From assembly GCA_951812315.1 (NCBI GenBank), contig CATOSA010000006.1, positions 188,091 through 252,090 on the forward strand: DNA of 64,000 bases, written 5' to 3'. The DNA is from an uncultured Burkholderiales bacterium. Its GTDB lineage: Bacteria > Pseudomonadota > Gammaproteobacteria > Burkholderiales > Eutrophovitaceae. Under the pieces are notes generated by a model. It saw only the letters and a program-made list of their open reading frames with translations. It made no database searches and was not told where the DNA came from. Shown here piece by piece: positions 29,515 to 37,707 of this stretch (position 1 is the first letter of the stretch; every line of letters begins with the position of its first letter). Both the position numbers and the translations under genes were made by a program.

Positions 29515-30621
29515 ATGTTCAAAGGAAAATTTGAGTTTAACGCCGATTTCTTCATCTCGCTGATGAAGCCAAAGGCGCCGCCGGTAGTCGGAGTCGACAT
29601 CAGCTCTTCTTCAGTAAAGATGGTGGAACTTTCAAGCCCGGGTAAAGGAATTCTTCGCCTCGAACGCTACTGCGTCGAGCCGGTACCGTACGAAGCGGTA
29701 GTTGACGGCAACATCATGAATATGGAGCAAGTCGGAGATTCCGTGCGGCGCGGATGGAAGCGCTTGGGCACACGAATCAAGACTCTGTCTATGGCGCTTC
29801 CGTCAGCGGCTGTCATTACCAAGAAAATTATTCTTGACGCAGGTCAGTCTGAAGACGAGCTGGAAGAGCAAGTCGAAGCGGAAGCGAATCAATACATTCC
29901 ATTCGCGCTCGAGGAAGTGAACCTCGATTTTCAGCTCCTTGGCCCCGATCCTGACAATCCGGAGCAGGTAGAAGTCATGCTCGCGGCTTCGCGCAAAGAG
30001 AAGGTGGAAGATCGGGTGGCCGTTGCCGAATCGGTCGGTCTCAAGGCGGTCGTGATGGACATTGATTCATTTGCCGCACAGAACGCCTTCGAGATGATGT
30101 CTGCCGAACTGCCCGACGGCGGCAAGGATCAAAGCATTGCATTGATCGATGTCGGCGCATCAATCATGAATATCAATGTGTTGCGTGACAACCAGTCGGT
30201 ATACATGCGAGAGCAGCCGTTCGGCGGCAATCAACTGACACAAGAGATTATGCGCGTCTACGGATTGTCGCTCCAGGACGCGGATGCAGCCAAGCGAAGC
30301 GGCGGATTGCCCGACACCTATCAGGCGGAAGTGCTTGCGCCTTTCATGGACACACTCGCACTTGAGGTCGTCAGGGCACTGCAGTTTTTCTTCACGTCGA
30401 CACAATATAGTGAAGTCGACCACATTTATTTGTCAGGCGGTACGGCCAGTATTCCCAATCTGGCTGAGGTCGTGGCAGAGCGAACTCAGGTCAATACTCT
30501 TGTCGCCAATCCATTTGCTGGAATGGAGATTGCAGGTCGGGTAAAGCGAAGTCAGCTGTCTATTGATTCACCTTCACTGGTTGTGGCCTGCGGGCTGGCG
30601 TTGCGGAGATTCGACGCATGA
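29515..30621 (+). CDS. pilM: PilM, type IV pilus assembly actin-like protein
   Basis: A cytoplasmic actin-fold protein that recruits PilN and links the pilus alignment subcomplex. I chose the ATG at 29515 (MFKGKFEFNADFF), giving 368 residues; an ATG at 29563 (MKPKAPPVVGVD) nearer the family start is also possible, and the frame is open back to 29458. Key motifs are PPVVGVDISSSSVKMVEL, the phosphate-binding IALIDVGASIMNINVL and IYLSGGTASIPNLAEVV. It is the first gene of pilMNOPQ and overlaps pilN by ATGA. Confidence 0.95.
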   Translation: MFKGKFEFNADFFISLMKPKAPPVVGVDISSSSVKMVELSSPGKGILRLERYCVEPVPYEAVVDGNIMNMEQVGDSVRRGWKRLGTRIKTLSMALPSAAVITKKIILDAGQSEDELEEQVEAEANQYIPFALEEVNLDFQLLGPDPDNPEQVEVMLAASRKEKVEDRVAVAESVGLKAVVMDIDSFAAQNAFEMMSAELPDGGKDQSIALIDVGASIMNINVLRDNQSVYMREQPFGGNQLTQEIMRVYGLSLQDADAAKRSGGLPDTYQAEVLAPFMDTLALEVVRALQFFFTSTQYSEVDHIYLSGGTASIPNLAEVVAERTQVNTLVANPFAGMEIAGRVKRSQLSIDSPSLVVACGLALRRFDA

Positions 30622-31220
30622 TTCCAATCAACCTACTACCTCATCGCGCAGAGCGTCGCAAAACGCTGCAGCAGCAGTTTGCAATCCTTGCTGTGCTGAC
30701 TGCGTTTATCGGAGGACTCGCGTGGTTCATGGGCCACTCGGTGTTGGAGCGTCGTATCACTGTCCAGAATCAGCGCAATACTTTTCTTGAAACAAAGATC
30801 TCTGAAGTTGACAAGAAAATTGACGAGATCAAGAAACTCAAACTGCAAACGCAGGCGTTACTCGCCCGGAAGCGGGTTGTTGAAACACTGCAAAGTAGCC
30901 GCACCGAAAGCGTTCGCTTGCTGGACCAATTAGTGCGTCAGCTACCTGAAGGCGTGCATCTGAAAACCGTCAAACAGAAGGGGCACGCGGTGAGCGTTGT
31001 TGGATACGCAACATCCAATGCGCGGGTGTCGACTCTGATGCGCAATCTGGATGCATCTCCATGGCTCGAATCCCCGAAATTGATCGAAATCAAGGCTTCC
31101 AAGGTTGGCAAAAGCACTATGAATCAGTTTTCCCTGTCAGTAAATCTGACCCGCCCGAAAGCACAGAAGAACGCTGGCAAGGCGAGGGCAGGAAAAGCGC
31201 GAGCAAAGCCAAATGCCTGA
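30618..31220 (+). CDS. pilN: PilN, type IV pilus inner-membrane assembly protein
   Basis: A bitopic inner-membrane protein whose short N-terminal tail binds PilM. The first residues MIPINLLPHRAERRKTLQQQ contain the conserved INLLPHR motif. One membrane helix follows (FAILAVLTAFIGGLAWFMG), then a coiled-coil stretch and a periplasmic ferredoxin-like domain. At 200 residues the length is normal. The C-terminus is basic and alanine-rich (KARAGKARAKPNA). It overlaps pilM by four bases and pilO by eight, so translation is coupled across the operon. Confidence 0.95.
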   Translation: MIPINLLPHRAERRKTLQQQFAILAVLTAFIGGLAWFMGHSVLERRITVQNQRNTFLETKISEVDKKIDEIKKLKLQTQALLARKRVVETLQSSRTESVRLLDQLVRQLPEGVHLKTVKQKGHAVSVVGYATSNARVSTLMRNLDASPWLESPKLIEIKASKVGKSTMNQFSLSVNLTRPKAQKNAGKARAGKARAKPNA

Positions 31221-31857
31221 TATGACACTCGACGACTTTCGCAGACTGAACCCAAGCGAGATCGGCACATGGCCGGTCCTTCCGAAGCTGATTACGTTGT
31301 TTGTTTTGCTCGTTGCCGTGGTGTTCGCCGGGTACTGGTTTGACTGGCGCAATCAGGTTAAAGAACTCGATGGAGCCCGGACCAAGGAGCAGCAGCTTCG
31401 GACCAGTTTTCTGGGCAAGCAAAAGCAGGCGGTCAATCTTGACGCGTATCGCGAGCAGTTGGCAACAATCGAACAGGAATTCGGCGAGATGCTCAAGCAG
31501 CTTCCCAACAAGTCGGAAATGGAGGCGCTGCTGACTGACATCAATCAGGCTGGCCTCGGTCGGGGATTGCAGTTCGTCCTGTTCAAACCGGCTCCGAAAG
31601 AAACGAAATCGGAGTTCTATGCGGAGTTACCCATCAGTATCAAACTGACAGGTAACTATCACGACATGGGCGCATTCGCCAGCGACGTTTCACAGTTTCC
31701 GAGAATCGTAACGCTCAGCAACATTTCGCTGAAACAGGACAAGAAAAGTGGCGGTCTGGAGATGGCGGCGACGGCACGTACGTACCGCTATCTTGACGAC
31801 GATGAAGTTGCCGCCCGGCGCAAGGCCGCGCGTAGATCGAAGAAGGGGCGCAAGTAG
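31213..31857 (+). CDS. pilO: PilO, type IV pilus inner-membrane assembly protein
   Basis: The partner of PilN in the inner-membrane alignment complex. The 214 residues show a cytoplasmic N-terminus (DMTLDDFRRLNPSEIGTWP), one membrane helix (LITLFVLLVAVVFAGYWF), a coiled coil, and a periplasmic domain with YAELPISIKLTGNYHDMGAFASDVS split over two strands. The extreme C-terminus is very basic (AARRKAARRSKKGRK), as in betaproteobacterial PilO. It overlaps pilN by eight bases, and its stop overlaps the pilP start. Confidence 0.94.
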   Translation: MPDMTLDDFRRLNPSEIGTWPVLPKLITLFVLLVAVVFAGYWFDWRNQVKELDGARTKEQQLRTSFLGKQKQAVNLDAYREQLATIEQEFGEMLKQLPNKSEMEALLTDINQAGLGRGLQFVLFKPAPKETKSEFYAELPISIKLTGNYHDMGAFASDVSQFPRIVTLSNISLKQDKKSGGLEMAATARTYRYLDDDEVAARRKAARRSKKGRK

Positions 31858-32372
31858 TGATTCGTGTAGCGAGCATACTGATTTTTTGCACCATCGCTCT
31901 GGACGGATGCGGGAGCGGCGAGTTCGAGGACTTGAATCGATTTGTCGAGGAATCCAAGCGCGGTTTGCGTGGACGCGTAGAGCCATTGCCGGAAATAAAG
32001 CAGTTTGAAGCATTTGCTTATGATGCATTCGACTTGCCAGACCCGTTCCGGCCGCGCATTCGTGAAGTCGCCGGCAAAACCGGTGGTGGTCCGGCACCAG
32101 ACCCAACCCGCCGCAAGGAAACGCTCGAAGCATTCCCGCTCGAGAGTTTGAAAATGGTGGGGACACTGGAGCGCAAACGGGTTCGGTACGCGCTCATTCG
32201 CACACCCGATAACAACTTGTTCAAAGCCAAGGTGGGCAACTATATGGGCCAGGATTTTGGAATCATTACGGCGATAAGTGAAACCGCGATGACTCTGAAG
32301 GAGGTTATCCATGACCCGGCGAGTGGTGGCTGGAACGAACGATCGGCCAGTCTGCAATTGCTGGATCAATAG
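31857..32372 (+). CDS. pilP: PilP, type IV pilus assembly lipoprotein
   Basis: An inner-membrane lipoprotein that connects PilN/PilO to the PilQ secretin. It starts with a GTG overlapping the pilO stop. The signal sequence IRVASILIFCTIALDGC has an atypical lipobox (LDGC), with lipidation expected at Cys18. The periplasmic part has a flexible region followed by a beta-sandwich, with MVGTLERKRVRYALIRTPDN and VGNYMGQDFGIITAI. At 171 residues the length is usual. pilQ follows six bases later. Confidence 0.93.
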   Translation: MIRVASILIFCTIALDGCGSGEFEDLNRFVEESKRGLRGRVEPLPEIKQFEAFAYDAFDLPDPFRPRIREVAGKTGGGPAPDPTRRKETLEAFPLESLKMVGTLERKRVRYALIRTPDNNLFKAKVGNYMGQDFGIITAISETAMTLKEVIHDPASGGWNERSASLQLLDQ

Positions 32373-32378
32373 GAGCTA

Positions 32379-34508
32379 ATGAATATGTCGCACAAAGCAA
32401 TAATGCGGACTTTCTTTTTTGCCATGGCAACGGCGTGGTTCATGCCGTCTGCTCTTGGCCAGGAAACGGCGCACGAAAACTCAATCGAATCGCTCGAGGT
32501 TATGTCGCAACCGGGCGCGGTCATCGTAAAGTTTTCGCTAGCCAAAGCGCCGCCGGCACCGCCCGTCAGTTTTGCGCTTGCCAATCCGCCGCGTATTGCG
32601 CTTGATTTTGCTGGCACTGGCAACGGTCTTGGCCGCAACGTCCAAGACGTCGAACAAGGTGGCTTGCGATCAATACGTCTTGGCCAATCGAGCGGGCGCA
32701 CAAGAGTTGTGCTGAACATGACCACGCTGGTCGGCTACGACACAAGAATTCAGGGCAAGACCGTTGAAGTTGTTTTGGCAAGCCCCGAGGTGCCAATTGC
32801 GTCTACGGGTGCGGACGCAGAGACAGTTACGTTCGCGCATGCCGGATCGTCAGCTGCTCACAGTATCCGCGACGTGCACTTTCAGCGTGGTCGCGACGGT
32901 GAAGGGAAGGTCATCGTTGACCTTTCCGACAACGCAGCAGGCATCGATCTGCGCCGCTCGGGGCGCAATAAATTGGTAGTCGAGTTTGTAGAGACCGAAT
33001 TGCCGCTAGGACTTGAGAGGCGCTATGACGTTACTGATTTCGGGACGCTGGTCGACGGATTCGATCTGGAAGCATTCGGTTCGTCTGCGCGTCTTACTAT
33101 CCTCGCGAGAGGCAACTGGGAACAGGCAGCGTATCAGGCGGATAACCGGTTCATCATTGAACTGAAAACTGTTGTTGAAAAAGACCTGCAGGCGGCCAAG
33201 GCGTCCAAAGCCAAGTACAAGGGCGAGAAGCTGTCCCTTAACTTTCAAAGTATCGAAGTACGTTCGGTGCTGCAGGTGCTGGCAGACTTTACCGGGCTCA
33301 ACATTATTACCAGCGACACGGTTACCGGGAATCTGACGCTCAGACTCAAGGATGTGCCGTGGGACCAGGCGCTGGATATCATTCTCCAGGCCAAAGGACT
33401 CGACAAGCGCGAAACCGGTAACGTGATCTGGATCGCGCCGCGTGCCGAACTGGCGACCAAGGAGAAGCTCGAGCTTGAGGCGCTGCAGCAGATCGCCGAT
33501 CTGGAGCCGATGATTACCCAGAGCTTCCAGCTGAACTACCAGCGCGCCGAAGACATCAAGAAAATGGTCAGTACCGGCACCCAGAATCTGATGTCCAAAC
33601 GCGGCAGCGCAGTAATCGATACGCGCACCAATACCATCTTTATTCAGGACATCGCTGAAAAGATCGACGAAATCAAGGCGCTGATCGAACAAATCGACGT
33701 ACCGGTCAGGCAGGTCTTGATCGAAGCGCGAATTGTCGAGGCGGCAGATACCTTCAGCCGTAACCTTGGTGTGCGATTCGGCTACCACGATACGACTGGG
33801 CAGGGCTCTCAGATTGGCGCCGGCGGAGCCCGTTCACTGGTTGGCGGCAATCTGACCGATACCGGTTTCCATACTGGACAGGGGGGTTCCTCGACGTTCA
33901 TTCCGGATTCATTGTTCGTAAACATGGCGGCGCCCGGACTCGGCGGTGTAGCGCCGGGTCAGTTTTCACTTATTCTGATGAATGATGTGATGACAAAGTT
34001 CCTGAACCTGGAAATCACGGCTTTGCAGGCTGACGGCAAAGGCAAGATCGTTTCGAGTCCGCGGGTAATTACCGCTGACAATGTCGAGGCGTCGATCGAG
34101 CAGGGTACGGAGATACCGTATCAGCAGGCGACCAGCAGTGGCGCAACCAGCGTTTCCTTTCGCAAGGCGACACTCAGTCTCAAGGTGACGCCGCAAATCA
34201 CGCCTGATGAAAACATCATGATGAAGCTTGCGGTGAACAAGGACAGTGTTGGCTCGGTGACTGCCGCCGGACCATCGATTGATACCAAGCAAGTGACGAC
34301 CGAGGTGCTGGTTGAAAATGGAGGCACCGTCGGTATTGGCGGAATTTATGAACAAGAACAAACTGACGTGACAGCCCAGGTACCGTTCCTGGGTGACATT
34401 CCCATTATCGGCTACTTGTTCAAACAGAATTTGAAGCGAAACGACAAGCGCGAGCTATTGATATTCATCACTCCACGTTTGGTATCTGAAAAAACCGCGA
34501 TTCGTTAG
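32379..34508 (+). CDS. pilQ: PilQ, type IV pilus outer-membrane secretin
   Basis: A secretin of 709 residues forming the outer-membrane pore for the pilus. An AGGAG site precedes the ATG, and the signal peptide ends near ALGQE. Order of domains: AMIN domains (about 35-260), an STN/N0 domain (KLSLNFQSIEVRSVLQVLADFTGLN), an N1 domain (TQSFQLNYQRAEDIKKM), and the secretin C-domain. The C-domain shows VRQVLIEARIVEAADTFSRNLG split over two motifs, and VPFLGDIPIIGYLFK near the end. A strong terminator follows. Confidence 0.96.
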   Translation: MNMSHKAIMRTFFFAMATAWFMPSALGQETAHENSIESLEVMSQPGAVIVKFSLAKAPPAPPVSFALANPPRIALDFAGTGNGLGRNVQDVEQGGLRSIRLGQSSGRTRVVLNMTTLVGYDTRIQGKTVEVVLASPEVPIASTGADAETVTFAHAGSSAAHSIRDVHFQRGRDGEGKVIVDLSDNAAGIDLRRSGRNKLVVEFVETELPLGLERRYDVTDFGTLVDGFDLEAFGSSARLTILARGNWEQAAYQADNRFIIELKTVVEKDLQAAKASKAKYKGEKLSLNFQSIEVRSVLQVLADFTGLNIITSDTVTGNLTLRLKDVPWDQALDIILQAKGLDKRETGNVIWIAPRAELATKEKLELEALQQIADLEPMITQSFQLNYQRAEDIKKMVSTGTQNLMSKRGSAVIDTRTNTIFIQDIAEKIDEIKALIEQIDVPVRQVLIEARIVEAADTFSRNLGVRFGYHDTTGQGSQIGAGGARSLVGGNLTDTGFHTGQGGSSTFIPDSLFVNMAAPGLGGVAPGQFSLILMNDVMTKFLNLEITALQADGKGKIVSSPRVITADNVEASIEQGTEIPYQQATSSGATSVSFRKATLSLKVTPQITPDENIMMKLAVNKDSVGSVTAAGPSIDTKQVTTEVLVENGGTVGIGGIYEQEQTDVTAQVPFLGDIPIIGYLFKQNLKRNDKRELLIFITPRLVSEKTAIR

Positions 34509-34534
34509 CGCAATTGAATTCGCGATGGTCTTTG

Positions 34535-34569
34535 ACGGCCCGCATCCTTAATGGATGTGGGCCGTTTTT
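34535..34569 (+). terminator. Intrinsic terminator after pilQ
   Basis: A 13-bp stem pairs ACGGCCCGCATCC (34535-34547) with GGATGTGGGCCGT (34553-34565), with one G-U pair and a five-base loop, followed by TTTTT (34565-34569). It lies 27 bases after the pilQ stop and should separate the pil operon from aroK. Confidence 0.9.
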
Positions 34570-34571
34570 CT

Positions 34572-34713
34572 TCAAGCTGTGACGGCACCCCTTTTCTGAA
34601 AGCGACAGCGGACGAATTCTTCCGCCGCGACACTTGCCAATACTGTTTCTTTCAGACTGATTCTTTGCGCCAACAAGTGGCATATCGAGCCGCTTGCGTC
34701 AAATATGCAGGTT
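34572..34713 (+). repeat. 142-bp half copy of the 11361-11621 repeat
   Basis: It begins TCAAGCTGTGACGGCAC right after the pilQ terminator and ends AAATATGCAGG 10-12 bases before aroK. The same start, a CTGAAAGCGA block, a cgccaa block and the same end occur in the reverse complement of 11361-11501, with a diverged middle. It lacks the second arm of the 261-bp element. No gene is visible inside. It separates pilQ from aroK and may contain the aroK promoter. Confidence 0.65.
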
Positions 34714-34724
34714 AGAATCCCGAA

Positions 34725-35327
34725 ATGGGAACTGACCATGCAAAGCGCCCGAACAGGTCTGCGACGCGCATTGACGGCAGCATCTTTCTCGTTGGAATGA
34801 TGGGCGCGGGCAAGACGTCGGTCGGACGGGTGCTGGCCCAGCGGCTTGGCAAGCAGTTCTTCGATTCCGATCACGTCATTGAAGAGCGAACCGGCGTCGG
34901 GATACCCGTCATTTTCGATATCGAAGGTGAGGCCGGGTTTCGCACGCGGGAGCGCGCGGTATTGTCGGAGCTCAGTGAACTGAACAACATCGTACTCGCC
35001 ACCGGCGGCGGCGCCGTTGTTGACGCGGACAATCGCAATTTGCTTCGCGAGCGCGGCACTGTGGTCTATTTGCGCGGGGCTGTTCGGGAACTACTCAATC
35101 GTACCCGCCATGACAAGAACCGCCCGTTGCTGCAAACGCAAGACCCGCGCGCACGACTCAATGCGTTGTTCGAACAGCGCGACCCGCTGTATCGTAAAGT
35201 TGCACACATCGTGATTGAAACAGGGAGTCCGAGCCTGTATTCACTGGTCAATCGCCTTGAAACGAAACTGGTCGCTTACTGCAGCCAGCCCACTCAGCCG
35301 TCGCACGATAGCAGATGCGAAACCTGA
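34725..35327 (+). CDS. aroK: AroK, shikimate kinase
   Basis: Phosphorylates shikimate at the 3-hydroxyl with ATP in the chorismate pathway. The 200 residues show [19 protein letters not shown] (Walker A), the shikimate-binding [22 protein letters not shown] and [15 protein letters not shown], and the lid region [11 protein letters not shown]. The N-terminus is about 20 residues longer than compact homologues, and no good ribosome site is seen before the ATG. It overlaps aroB by 13 bases, so the two are coupled. Confidence 0.96.
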   Translation: MGTDHAKRPNRSATRIDGSIFLVGMMGAGKTSVGRVLAQRLGKQFFDSDHVIEERTGVGIPVIFDIEGEAGFRTRERAVLSELSELNNIVLATGGGAVVDADNRNLLRERGTVVYLRGAVRELLNRTRHDKNRPLLQTQDPRARLNALFEQRDPLYRKVAHIVIETGSPSLYSLVNRLETKLVAYCSQPTQPSHDSRCET

Positions 35328-36409
35328 CACTGAATGTCGATCTGAAGGGGCGAGACTACCCGATTATCATCGGCGCAGACTTGCTTGGCAGCGCGCACCT
35401 CGTCAAGCCATACCTGGGCAGCGGTCGTGCGGTCATTGTGACCAATGAGGCGGTTGCCGCATTGTATCTGGAGCGTTTCGAAGCGAATCTGCGCGAAGCC
35501 GGCATTGACGCTTTTTCGATTTCGTTGCCGGACGGAGAGCGTTACAAGACCTGGGAAACGCTGAATTCCATTTTCGACGCGATGCTGGCCCAGCGCTGTG
35601 ATCGTGCAACGACCGTCATCGCGCTGGGCGGCGGAGTCGTTGGCGATATGGCCGGATTTGCGGCGGCAACCTATCAGCGAGGCGTATCGTATATTCAAGT
35701 TCCGACGACGCTGCTCGCACAAGTCGATTCATCTGTTGGAGGTAAGACGGCGATTAATCACCCGCTCGGGAAAAATATGATCGGCGCGTTTTACCAACCG
35801 CGCCTGGTTCTCAGCGATCTTTCTACCCTGAGTACGCTTCCCCGCCGCGAGCTTTCCGCCGGGCTGGCCGAAGTGGTCAAGTACGGCGCCATAATGGATG
35901 CCGAATTCTTCGCCTGGCTCGAAGAGAACATGCAAAAGCTGATGGCGCGTGACCTTGATGCGCTGGGTTACGCTGTTGAACGGTCCTGCAAGTGCAAGGC
36001 TGACGTTGTCGCCGATGATGAACGCGAAGCAGGCAGGCGAGCGATATTGAATTTTGGCCATACGTTCGGTCATGCCATAGAAGCAGGTCTCGGTTTTGGC
36101 AACTGGCTGCATGGCGAGGCGGTTTCTGCGGGAATGGTGCTGGCGGCGAGTATGTCGGCGCGCCAGGGCGAGATCTCCGATAGCGACGTAGCGCGGCTCG
36201 CAAGAGTCTTGAAGCAAGCCGGGTTGCCGGTTCAGGCGCCGTCGCTCGGGGCGCAGCGCTATCTTGATCTGATGGGATACGACAAGAAAGTACAGGACGG
36301 AAAGCTCAGGCTTGTACTGCTGAGATCGATCGGCGACGCTTACCTCACGGCTGATTTTTCCGCGGCCGGTCTCGAACAGGTACTGACAGATATTCCTGAC
36401 GATGGCTGA
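35315..36409 (+). CDS. aroB: AroB, 3-dehydroquinate synthase
   Basis: An NAD- and metal-dependent cyclase forming 3-dehydroquinate, the second step of the shikimate pathway. The 364 residues contain [33 protein letters not shown] split over the glycine-rich loop, [31 protein letters not shown] and the zinc-ligand motifs [12 protein letters not shown] and [10 protein letters not shown]. It is flanked by the overlapping aroK and dgt (eight-base overlap). aroK-aroB-dgt-gltB is a typical betaproteobacterial order. Confidence 0.97.
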   Translation: MRNLTLNVDLKGRDYPIIIGADLLGSAHLVKPYLGSGRAVIVTNEAVAALYLERFEANLREAGIDAFSISLPDGERYKTWETLNSIFDAMLAQRCDRATTVIALGGGVVGDMAGFAAATYQRGVSYIQVPTTLLAQVDSSVGGKTAINHPLGKNMIGAFYQPRLVLSDLSTLSTLPRRELSAGLAEVVKYGAIMDAEFFAWLEENMQKLMARDLDALGYAVERSCKCKADVVADDEREAGRRAILNFGHTFGHAIEAGLGFGNWLHGEAVSAGMVLAASMSARQGEISDSDVARLARVLKQAGLPVQAPSLGAQRYLDLMGYDKKVQDGKLRLVLLRSIGDAYLTADFSAAGLEQVLTDIPDDG

Positions 36410-37523
36410 GCTGGCGCCATACGCAGCGCGGGCCGACGCATCACGCGGGCGCCGTATTGCAGAGCCGGCGCCCGAGGGTCGAAGCGAGTTTCAACGCGAC
36501 CGGGATCGGATTGTCCATTCGACCGCATTTCGCCGGCTGGAGTACAAGACCCAGGTCTTTGTCAATCACGAAGGCGACCTGTTTCGCACCAGGCTCACCC
36601 ACAGTATCGAGGTCGCCCAGATTGCCAGGTCGATTGCGCGCAATCTTGCGTTGAATGAGGATCTCGTCGAAAGCATCGCTCTGGCTCACGATCTTGGGCA
36701 CACCCCGTTCGGACACAGTGGACAGGACGCGCTGAACGAATGCATGCGTGATTTCGGCGGCTTTGAACATAATCTCCAGTCTCTTCGCGTCGTCGACGTT
36801 CTGGAGCAGCGCTATGGCGGATTCGATGGCCTGAACCTGTGTTTTGAAACGCGCGAAGGCATTATCAAACACTGTTCGCTGACCAACGCACGCAAACTCG
36901 GAGATGTCGGAGAGCGGTTTTTGCTCAAGCGCCAGCCATCTCTTGAGGCGCAAATCGCGAACTTTGCCGATGAAATTGCCTACAACAACCATGATATCGA
37001 TGATGGCCTGAGATCGGGCCTTATAACGCTAAAGCAGATTTCTGAAACAGGCGTGTTTGCAAGGCATCTTGCTTCTGTCAAAAGGGAATATCCCGATCTG
37101 CAGGAGCGACGATTGATCCACGAAACGGTTCGGCGGATGATCAATACGCTGGTTACCGATCTCACCGGGGAAAGTGACCGTCGCATTCTTGCCCGTCGGC
37201 CAGCCGATCTCGAGGCAGTCCGCTCGGGAGAGGCCCTCATTTCGTTTAGTGACGAGATCAAGCGCGAGCAACGCGAGCTTCAGTCTTTTCTGCGCAAAAA
37301 TCTCTACAAGCATTACCGGGTGCAACGCATGTCGAACAAGGCCAAGCGTATTGTGCGCGAGCTCTTCTCTGCGTTTCTGGATGACCCGCTGCTGCTGCCC
37401 CCGGAGTTTCAGGCGCGCGCCGCCGAAGACACCCCGCGCGCCATAGCTGACTACGTCGCAGGCATGACCGACCGCTATGCCATCAAGGAATACCGGCGGA
37501 TATTCACTGTTGATATATCCTGA
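36402..37523 (+). CDS. dgt: dGTP triphosphohydrolase-like HD-domain protein
   Basis: A deoxynucleoside triphosphate triphosphohydrolase-like protein, 373 residues. The N-terminal [28 protein letters not shown] leads into the HD metal site: His in [14 protein letters not shown], the His-Asp pair in [19 protein letters not shown], and the distal Asp in [12 protein letters not shown]. Family members hydrolyse dGTP or other dNTPs to the nucleoside and triphosphate; true substrate preference cannot be read from sequence. It overlaps aroB by eight bases and is followed by an inverted repeat before gltB. Confidence 0.93.
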   Translation: MAELAPYAARADASRGRRIAEPAPEGRSEFQRDRDRIVHSTAFRRLEYKTQVFVNHEGDLFRTRLTHSIEVAQIARSIARNLALNEDLVESIALAHDLGHTPFGHSGQDALNECMRDFGGFEHNLQSLRVVDVLEQRYGGFDGLNLCFETREGIIKHCSLTNARKLGDVGERFLLKRQPSLEAQIANFADEIAYNNHDIDDGLRSGLITLKQISETGVFARHLASVKREYPDLQERRLIHETVRRMINTLVTDLTGESDRRILARRPADLEAVRSGEALISFSDEIKREQRELQSFLRKNLYKHYRVQRMSNKAKRIVRELFSAFLDDPLLLPPEFQARAAEDTPRAIADYVAGMTDRYAIKEYRRIFTVDIS

Positions 37524-37599
37524 GCTTGCTGCTAAAAACTGGCAATTCGGCTTTATTGATAAAAGGCGGCCGAAAGCGGTAACATGAACGGCTTTGCGA

Positions 37600-37621
37600 A
37601 AATCCGGCCTCGGCCGGATTT
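37600..37621. terminator. Perfect hairpin between dgt and gltB
   Basis: AAATCCGGCC and GGCCGGATTT (37600-37609 and 37612-37621) form a 10-bp stem with a two-base gap. Only three T residues flank it, so it is a weak candidate bidirectional terminator or attenuating structure in the gltB leader, about 85 bases before the gltB start. Confidence 0.35.
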
Positions 37622-37707
37622 GGCGTCTATGGGGGGGCTTGAACGGCGTGGTCGAACCGCTGAGCACTCCCCTGTGTTTCATCATATTCTTTCGAAGAGG
37701 CTAAACC

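Noticed and set aside
34572-34715. Integron attC site
   Set aside because: GTTAGAA occurs at the end, but the paired inverse core site and the attC fold are absent, and no integrase is present.
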